This document shows, piece after piece, positions 35,837-40,978 of a stretch of DNA of 40,978 nt. A program made the translations under genes and the position numbers. The number at the start of each line of letters is the position of its first letter. The first letter of the stretch is position 1. The stretch is from Acidobacteriaceae bacterium. Its GTDB lineage: Bacteria; Acidobacteriota; Terriglobia; Terriglobales; Acidobacteriaceae. The stretch spans positions 1-40,978 of the forward strand of contig PMUM01000347.1 in the NCBI GenBank assembly GCA_003166855.1, in the 5' to 3' direction. Below the pieces are notes generated by a model. It did no database searches. It was given only the letters and a program-made list of their open reading frames with translations, and was not told the origin of the DNA.

Positions 35837-37438
35837 ATGAATGAGATGAGCAGCCAGGGGCACCGGCCCTATTCGTTTACCGCGCGAGATGTGGTCGCGA
35901 TCGGATTCCGCCACCAGAGAGTTCTGGTTTTGTGTTTTGTGGGAGTGGTGCTGGGCGTGAGTCTTTCCGCCCTTGTCCTGCCCACGAAATTTCGTGCGGA
36001 AACCAAGCTTCTGGTGAAGCGCGAACGCGTGGATCCCGTGGTCTCGCCGGAGCAGAACGCGCCCATGACCTTTCACGACACCGTGAGCGAGGAAGAAATC
36101 AACTCCGAGGTGGAGCTGATTCAGAGTCCGGACGTACTGCAGAAGGTGGTCGTGACTTGCGGCCTCGACAAGAAGAAGTTCCTGTCGAGCCTGCTGCATC
36201 CTGGCCAGACTCCCCAGAACCGCACGGATAAGGCCGTCATGGACTTGCGTTCGGACCTGCAACTGGAAGTGATCAAGAAGACCAACGTCATCAGCATCGC
36301 GTACGAGGCGCATGATCCGCAGGTTGCGCAACGCGTGTTGGCCACGCTGGACGACGCTTACCTGCAGAAGCATCTGGACGTGCACCACCCTTCAGGCCAG
36401 TTCCAGTTTTTCGATGAGCAGGCAGAACAATACAAGAAGGATATGATGGCGGCCGAAGCCCAGCTCAAGGGATTCGCCGATAAACAGGGCGGCGTGGCGC
36501 CGACCACGATGCGGGATATGACGCTCCAGAAGCTGGCTGACTTCAACGGCTCCTTGGAAACCACACGCGCCTCGATGGCTGAGACGGAGAAGCGGATCAC
36601 CGACCTCGAGGGACAGATCCATTCGACTCCTACTCGAATGACGACACAAGTGAAGTCGGGAGACAACGCCCAGGTCCTGCAAAACCTCAAGGCGACCCTG
36701 CTGACGCTGGAAATGAAGCGCACCGAGTTGCTGACCAAGTACCAACCCACCTATCCGCTGGTGCAGGAAGTCGACAAGCAACTGTTGGACACACGGCTGG
36801 CGTTGGCGAAAGAAGAAACCTCTCCGGTCAAAGAAGAAACCACCGACCAGAATCCAACCTACGCGTGGGTCAATTCCGAACTGGCGAAAGCCAAGGCTGA
36901 CCTGAGTGGGTTCCGCGCCCGCGAGACCGCACTCACTGCCATTGTGAATGTGTACATGGCGCAGGCGCGGCAGTTGGAAGAGCAGGGAATTCTGCAAGGC
37001 GATCTGACGCGGACGGAGAAGGCCGACGAAGCGAACTACCTTCTGTACACGAAGAAGAAAGAGGAAGCCCGGATCGAGGACGCTCTCGACCGGACCCGGC
37101 TCTTGAACGTGTCGGTGGCGCAGCGTGCGCTGCTCCCGAGTTTGCCGACGCGCTCTCCGTGGGTATTTGCCCTGGTGGCTTGCCTGTTGGGCGTAGCCGT
37201 GAGTCTCGGAGTCGTGTTTGCCATCGACTACGCAGACCAGTCGTTCCGTACGCCTTCGGAAGTGATGTCGGAATTGAGGATCCCGGTGCTGGCGGCGGTT
37301 CCGATCCACAGGACGAACGGCCTGTATGCGGGGAATGGAAACGGAAATGGCAACGGGAATGGAAACGGGACTGGTCACGGCGACGTTAGCTATGACCAGA
37401 CCGGCACGGACAGCCACATCATCCAGGAGCGAGGGTAA
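35837..37438 (+). CDS. GNVR/Wzz-type polysaccharide chain-length determinant
   Basis: Inner-membrane polysaccharide co-polymerase of 533 aa, starting ATG 35837 after GGAGATTAT. Two transmembrane segments bracket a long periplasmic coiled coil: VLVLCFVGVVLGVSLSALVL (about 29-48) and SPWVFALVACLLGVAVSLGV (about 442-461). The Wzz N-terminal motif is KFRAETKLLVKRERVDPVVS, and the coiled coil runs about 185-415. The tail has TPSEVMSELRIPVLAAVP, the usual contact to the cytoplasmic ATPase, and then an Asn-Gly repeat (GNGNGNGNGNGNG) encoded by near-perfect six-base units. No kinase domain is fused; the P-loop partner is encoded two genes on. Confidence 0.92.
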   Translation: MNEMSSQGHRPYSFTARDVVAIGFRHQRVLVLCFVGVVLGVSLSALVLPTKFRAETKLLVKRERVDPVVSPEQNAPMTFHDTVSEEEINSEVELIQSPDVLQKVVVTCGLDKKKFLSSLLHPGQTPQNRTDKAVMDLRSDLQLEVIKKTNVISIAYEAHDPQVAQRVLATLDDAYLQKHLDVHHPSGQFQFFDEQAEQYKKDMMAAEAQLKGFADKQGGVAPTTMRDMTLQKLADFNGSLETTRASMAETEKRITDLEGQIHSTPTRMTTQVKSGDNAQVLQNLKATLLTLEMKRTELLTKYQPTYPLVQEVDKQLLDTRLALAKEETSPVKEETTDQNPTYAWVNSELAKAKADLSGFRARETALTAIVNVYMAQARQLEEQGILQGDLTRTEKADEANYLLYTKKKEEARIEDALDRTRLLNVSVAQRALLPSLPTRSPWVFALVACLLGVAVSLGVVFAIDYADQSFRTPSEVMSELRIPVLAAVPIHRTNGLYAGNGNGNGNGNGNGTGHGDVSYDQTGTDSHIIQERG

Positions 37439-37443
37439 GACCG

Positions 37444-38505
37444 ATGTATCTAGACTTTTTCGGCCTTCGAGAACAGCCTTTCGGTGTTACTCCGGACCCG
37501 AGATATCTCTATCTTGGCCCGGGACACCGGGAAGCTCTGGCATCTCTTTACTACGGGATTGAGGCGAACCGGGGATTCCTGTCGCTGATTGCGCGGCCAG
37601 GAATGGGCAAGACCACGCTCCTGTTTCACTTGCTGGCAAAGTTCGACCACACGGCCCGGACGGCATTTCTGTTCCAAACCCAGTGCAGCTCGCGGGAGTT
37701 CATGCGGTTCCTGCTGGCTGAAATTGGCATCGAGACTGAATCGCAGGATTTCGTCCGCATGCACGAGCAGTTTAACCGCTGCCTGGTGCAGGAAGCGCGG
37801 GCGGGAAAGCGGTTCATCATCGTCATCGACGAAGCGCAGAACCTGGATGCGACGGTATTAGAGACCGTGCGGCTGCTCTCTGATTTCGAGACGCCGCAGG
37901 CCAAGTTGCTGCAGATCATTCTGGTCGGGCAGCCGGGACTGGCGGACAAGCTGGCCAGTCCTTCGCTCGTTCAGTTGCGCCAACGCATCACCTCGGTGAG
38001 CGGCTTGAGTCCTCTCACCCGGGAAGAGACCGGCCGCTTCATGGATCACCGCTTGCAGGTGGCGGGATATCGGGGCGCGCGGTTGTTCTCACCTGAGGCG
38101 CAGGAATTGATTGCGCAGGTAAGTGAGGGCATCCCGCGGCAGATCAATAACTACTGCTTTCACGCGCTTTCTCTGGCCTGCGCGATGCGGAAGAAGGTCG
38201 TGGACGTGAACATGGTCCGGGAAGTGACCCATGATCTTGATATCCACCGGTTTGTGTCTGAAGTGGGATCGTCCTCGCACCGACACGGATTTAACGGCTC
38301 GAATGGATCGAATGGTGATCCGTTCCACCCGATGGAGGAGTTGACGGGAGTGGCCCGGGAGTATGCCGGTCCAACCCCGGCCGCGGACACGGGCGTTAAG
38401 GACTACCTGAGTCCCGCCGAAGCGATTGAGCATATGAAAGATGTAGCGCGGTTGTTGCATAACTGGCGAAACGGTTCGGGCCACCCCAACCGGCAGTCAG
38501 CCTAG
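37444..38505 (+). CDS. ExeA/GspA-like AAA+ ATPase of EPS locus
   Basis: A 353 aa cytoplasmic ATPase beginning MYLDFFGLREQPFGVTPDPR, the hallmark of the ExeA-like proteins in exosortase-associated EPS loci. Walker A is RPGMGKTT (51-58) and Walker B is RFIIVIDEAQNLD (about 122-134); sensor and arginine region are QIILVGQPGLADKL and LRQRITSVSGLSPL. The C-terminal 80 residues have a short Asn-Gly linker (FNGSNGSNGD) and no recognised domain. Starts five bases after the previous stop; possibly drives assembly or secretion of the polymer complex. Confidence 0.92.
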   Translation: MYLDFFGLREQPFGVTPDPRYLYLGPGHREALASLYYGIEANRGFLSLIARPGMGKTTLLFHLLAKFDHTARTAFLFQTQCSSREFMRFLLAEIGIETESQDFVRMHEQFNRCLVQEARAGKRFIIVIDEAQNLDATVLETVRLLSDFETPQAKLLQIILVGQPGLADKLASPSLVQLRQRITSVSGLSPLTREETGRFMDHRLQVAGYRGARLFSPEAQELIAQVSEGIPRQINNYCFHALSLACAMRKKVVDVNMVREVTHDLDIHRFVSEVGSSSHRHGFNGSNGSNGDPFHPMEELTGVAREYAGPTPAADTGVKDYLSPAEAIEHMKDVARLLHNWRNGSGHPNRQSA

Positions 38506-38570
38506 CCGCCACGTAGCGGCGTCCGTAGCAAAAGCAGGGCACGAGCAGACTAGAGGTATTACGGGACCTT

Positions 38571-39335
38571 ATGAGCAGAAATTTTGAATTGATGCAAAAC
38601 CTGGGCAAGGAACGCGAAATGTTCCAGGCCTCCACGGAAGCGGCCACCGTTGAAGAAACTGTCAACGCAGTGCAGCCGGTTGAGCTGCAGCCGCTTCAGT
38701 TGAAGATGGAAGACGCGCAGCGCGACGAGATCTTCAAACTCGTGCAGCGCGTATTTCTGATGCCGGGAGAGAAGTCTCGCGTGGTCGTGGTGTCGGGCAT
38801 GGAAGCCGGCAACGGCTGCAGTTGGATTTGCGCCCGCATGGCGGAAGTGCTGGCGGCGCAAACCTCCGGAACGGTGTGTGTCGTGGACGCGAACCTTCGC
38901 TCTCCCGGCCTGCACCGGGAATTCGGAGTCTCCAATCATTTCGGTCTGACCGACGCGCTGCAGGTGACAGATCCCATCCGCAGATTTGTCACTTCTCTAT
39001 CGCGTCCGAACCTCTGGCTGCTGAGTTGCGGCGCGGAGGTGGAAGGCATGCAGACGATGCTCGGCTCGGACCGTATGCGCGCTCTTCTGCCGGAACTGCA
39101 GCGAGAGTTCGATTACGTTCTGATCGACGCGCCGCCCATGGGTTCGGGCGCCGATAGCGTCATGCTGGGACGCAATGCCGAAGGCGTGGTTCTGGTGCTC
39201 AGAGCCAATTCTTCGCGACGCGAAGCGGCGCGCAAGGCGGTCCGCAATCTTGAGAACGCCAACGTTAAGGTGCTGGGTGCCGTGCTCAACCACCGCACCT
39301 TCCCCGTGCCTGAATCGATCTATCGGAAACTGTAG
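38571..39335 (+). CDS. CpsD/CapB-like P-loop protein with degenerate Walker A (probable pseudokinase)
   Basis: A 254 aa MinD-fold protein in the position of the bacterial tyrosine kinase. Walker A reads SGMEAGNGCSW (75-85) where active BY-kinases have GEGKST: the lysine is Cys83 and the Thr is Trp85. Walker A' is VCVVDANLRSPGLH, with Asn108 in place of the second Asp. Walker B (YVLIDAPPM) is intact. The C-terminus (VPESIYRKL) has a single Tyr, not a Tyr cluster. ATP hydrolysis and autophosphorylation therefore look unlikely; it may serve as a structural partner for the GNVR protein. The reading frame is intact and well conserved in character, so this is not decay. Confidence 0.85.
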   Translation: MSRNFELMQNLGKEREMFQASTEAATVEETVNAVQPVELQPLQLKMEDAQRDEIFKLVQRVFLMPGEKSRVVVVSGMEAGNGCSWICARMAEVLAAQTSGTVCVVDANLRSPGLHREFGVSNHFGLTDALQVTDPIRRFVTSLSRPNLWLLSCGAEVEGMQTMLGSDRMRALLPELQREFDYVLIDAPPMGSGADSVMLGRNAEGVVLVLRANSSRREAARKAVRNLENANVKVLGAVLNHRTFPVPESIYRKL

Positions 39336-39369
39336 GGATTAGGCTGTAGGGACTAAAGAAGAGATCAAA

Positions 39370-40032
39370 ATGTTCGAGACCTTAAGAGCAGATATGAGCC
39401 GGGCGATGCGGGAGACCCGCAACGACCCCGACTGGACGCCGACTTGGCGCAACAAAGTGAACGTTGCGATTCGCCATGCGACCTGGCCGGTCATCGCCTA
39501 TCGCTATGGGCACTGGACGCTGGGCGTGCGTATTCCTGTCATCGGCCAGTTGCTGCGGCTCAGCGGATTGATTTTCCGCAAGTGGACCGAGCTGTTCACC
39601 AGCGTGCACATCGATGTGAACGCGAAGATTGGTCCTGGTTTCGTCATTCATTCGGTGTACGCGATCAACCTGGGGAAGACCACGATTGGCGAGAACTTCA
39701 CCATCGCCACGGGCTGCCTGATTTCTCACGCCTGCCGTGGCATCGGCGACAACGTTTATTTTGGGCCCGGAGCGAAGCTGGTGGGCGACGCGAAGATCGG
39801 CAGCAATGTCGTCATCGCGGCCAACAGCCTGGTACTCACCGACGTCCGCTCCAACATGATGGTGATGGGAGTTCCGGCGCGCATCAAGCTGCCAGGTGGG
39901 CGTCCACAAAGATTCGTCAAGAATACGGCGGTGGCAACGGTTCCTGCGCCGGCAGCGGCGGCACCGGTTGCGTCGGCGCCGGCTGCGGCGAAGTCGGCTC
40001 CTGAGCAGTCACCCGCTTCGGTATCGGCATAA
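39370..40032 (+). CDS. Serine acetyltransferase-like hexapeptide-repeat acyltransferase
   Basis: A 220 aa left-handed beta-helix acyltransferase. N-terminal helical part (WRNKVNVAIRHATWPVIAYR) is followed by hexapeptide turns: DVNAKIGPGFVIHSVYAINL, GKTTIGENFTIATGCLISHA, DNVYFGPGAKLVGDAKIGSN, and the closing MGVPARI. It resembles CysE-type serine O-acetyltransferases, but in this operon it more likely acetylates or otherwise acylates a sugar of the polymer or its precursor. The last 40 residues are an Ala/Pro-rich tail (APAAAAPVASAPAAAKSAPE) not usual in the family. Follows the P-loop gene by 34 bases. Confidence 0.83.
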   Translation: MFETLRADMSRAMRETRNDPDWTPTWRNKVNVAIRHATWPVIAYRYGHWTLGVRIPVIGQLLRLSGLIFRKWTELFTSVHIDVNAKIGPGFVIHSVYAINLGKTTIGENFTIATGCLISHACRGIGDNVYFGPGAKLVGDAKIGSNVVIAANSLVLTDVRSNMMVMGVPARIKLPGGRPQRFVKNTAVATVPAPAAAAPVASAPAAAKSAPEQSPASVSA

Positions 40033-40085
40033 ACAAAGCTCAAGGGTACTTGGGCCAGAACGACAGACTTAGGAGAACGACAACC

Positions 40086-40978
40086 TTGGACTTTGCATGG
40101 AATGAGGAGCAGGCGGCGTTTCGTAAGGAGGTTCTGCGATTTGCCCGCGAGGAACTGAAAGACGACGTCATTGCTCGCGATCACAATGAGGAATTTTCCC
40201 GACCGCTGTGGGAGAAATGCGCCAAGTTCGGCATTCAGGGACTGCCGATTCCCACGGAGTACGGCGGTGGCGGCGCAGACATCCTGACCACAGTTTGTGC
40301 GCTCGAGGCCCTGGGTTATGGATGCCACGATAACGGCCTGCTGTTCTCCATCAATGCGCACATGTGGAGCTCCGAGATTCCGATCTGGAATTTTGGCACG
40401 GAGGAGCAGAAGCGGAAGTATCTACCCGGTCTGGTGAGTGGGGGCCTCGGTCTGCACGCCATGACCGAGCCGGGATCCGGCTCCGATGCGTACAGCTTGA
40501 AGACTCGGGCCGAGCGCAAGGGCGACCGCTACATCCTGAACGGCTCGAAGACGTTCAGCAGCAACGCTCCCAACGCAGACGTCACGATCGTTTTTGCGAA
40601 TCTGGATCCCAGCCGCGGTCCGAACGGGGTCACGGCATTTCTGGTCGATAAAGGGACGCCGGGCTTCACCGTCGGCCGCAAGCTTCACAAGATGGGGCTG
40701 CGCACCTCACCCATGGCGGAACTCGCTCTGCAGGACTGCGAGATTCCGGTCGAGAATCTGCTCGGCAAGGAGTTCGGCGGGCAGGCAGTGTTCACGTCGT
40801 CGATGGAGTGGGAGCGGATCTGCATTCTCGCCAGCCATCTCGGTGCGATGCAGCGGATCATGGAAACTTGCGTGAAGTATGCCAAAGAGCGCAAGGCCTT
40901 CGGCCAATCCATTGCCGAATTCGGCATGATCCAGCATAAGCTGGCCGAGATGGCCATCCGCACTTATGCGGCCGAGTC
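40086..40978 (+). CDS. Acyl-CoA dehydrogenase, N-terminal and central part (3' cut by window edge)
   Basis: The ORF track misses this because the frame is open at the window end. TTG 40086, ten bases after AGGAG, starts MDFAWNEEQAAFRKEVLRFA and 297 codons are visible. The order is the N-terminal helical domain, LPIPTEYGGGGADI, the FAD-binding region HAMTEPGSGSDAYSLKTRAE, then GSKTFSSNAPNADVTIVFAN and the start of the C-terminal helical domain (ERKAFGQSIAEFGMIQHKLA). This is the acyl-CoA dehydrogenase flavoprotein fold. The catalytic Glu lies beyond the edge. In the EPS operon context it may prepare or modify an acyl group for polymer decoration; a role in plain beta-oxidation cannot be excluded. 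Confidence 0.9.
   Translation, partial: MDFAWNEEQAAFRKEVLRFAREELKDDVIARDHNEEFSRPLWEKCAKFGIQGLPIPTEYGGGGADILTTVCALEALGYGCHDNGLLFSINAHMWSSEIPIWNFGTEEQKRKYLPGLVSGGLGLHAMTEPGSGSDAYSLKTRAERKGDRYILNGSKTFSSNAPNADVTIVFANLDPSRGPNGVTAFLVDKGTPGFTVGRKLHKMGLRTSPMAELALQDCEIPVENLLGKEFGGQAVFTSSMEWERICILASHLGAMQRIMETCVKYAKERKAFGQSIAEFGMIQHKLAEMAIRTYAAE

Noticed and set aside
33966-40978. Search for PEP-CTERM sorting signals to confirm an exosortase system
   Set aside because: None of the secreted proteins in the window ends with a PEP motif, hydrophobic segment and basic tail, and no exosortase gene is present, so the exosortase link rests only on the type of EPS genes.

Overview
The window looks like a chromosomal piece of an Acidobacteriota genome, most likely the Terriglobia/Koribacter side. 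This is inferred from gene content: a large Oar-like TonB-dependent receptor with an N-terminal carboxypeptidase-regulatory-like domain next to a DUF5666 protein, free-standing TonB C-terminal proteins, a GAF-TM-TonB fusion, and an exosortase-type EPS locus led by a NusG paralogue and a lone Fis-type HTH. No rRNA, complete tRNA, CRISPR array, transposase or phage gene was found.

Layout. (1) 1-4.6 kb: end of gltB, gltD and an ACT-domain threonine dehydratase (nitrogen and amino-acid metabolism). (2) 4.6-13.3 kb: envelope and secreted proteins: FecR-like, DUF5666, TonB-dependent receptor, Tat-exported phosphoesterase, small exported protein, TonB-C protein, zinc-ribbon/His-rich/NTF2-like protein. 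(3) 13.5-16.1 kb: HAD hydrolase, then an AT-richer islet with a frameshifted DUF3800 gene and a non-coding stretch of degenerate repeats. (4) 16.1-20.4 kb: DoxX-like membrane protein, a secreted beta-rich protein with a coupled small ORF, and an ArsR / SRPBCC / small Cys protein / DUF899 operon whose promoter predicts a leaderless regulator mRNA. (5) 20.4-22.2 kb: a DUF3179 membrane protein interrupted by one in-frame UGA exactly where the family has the first Cys of its CxxC motif, followed at the right distance by a hairpin with a GGUCU loop. The simplest reading is a selenoprotein, the most interesting item here. (6) 22.5-27.8 kb: minor pseudopilin operon (FimT/GspH, PilV, PilW, and a giant PilX-like protein), divergent from a receiver-PilZ-PilZ protein that suggests c-di-GMP control. 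(7) 29.4-31.8 kb: UDP-glucose dehydrogenase and UDP-glucuronate decarboxylase, translationally coupled, making UDP-glucuronate then UDP-xylose. (8) 32.1-33.5 kb: GAF-TM-TonB protein. (9) 33.7-41 kb: EPS operon: UpxY/NusG-like antiterminator, Fis-type HTH, Wza-like export protein, GNVR chain-length protein, ExeA-like ATPase, a CpsD-like P-loop protein lacking the Walker A lysine, a hexapeptide acyltransferase, and the start of an acyl-CoA dehydrogenase running off the window.

Regions 6-9 plausibly work together at the cell surface: pili, nucleotide-sugar supply and polysaccharide polymerisation/export with c-di-GMP input. All family calls are from reading motifs by eye; no database search was run.
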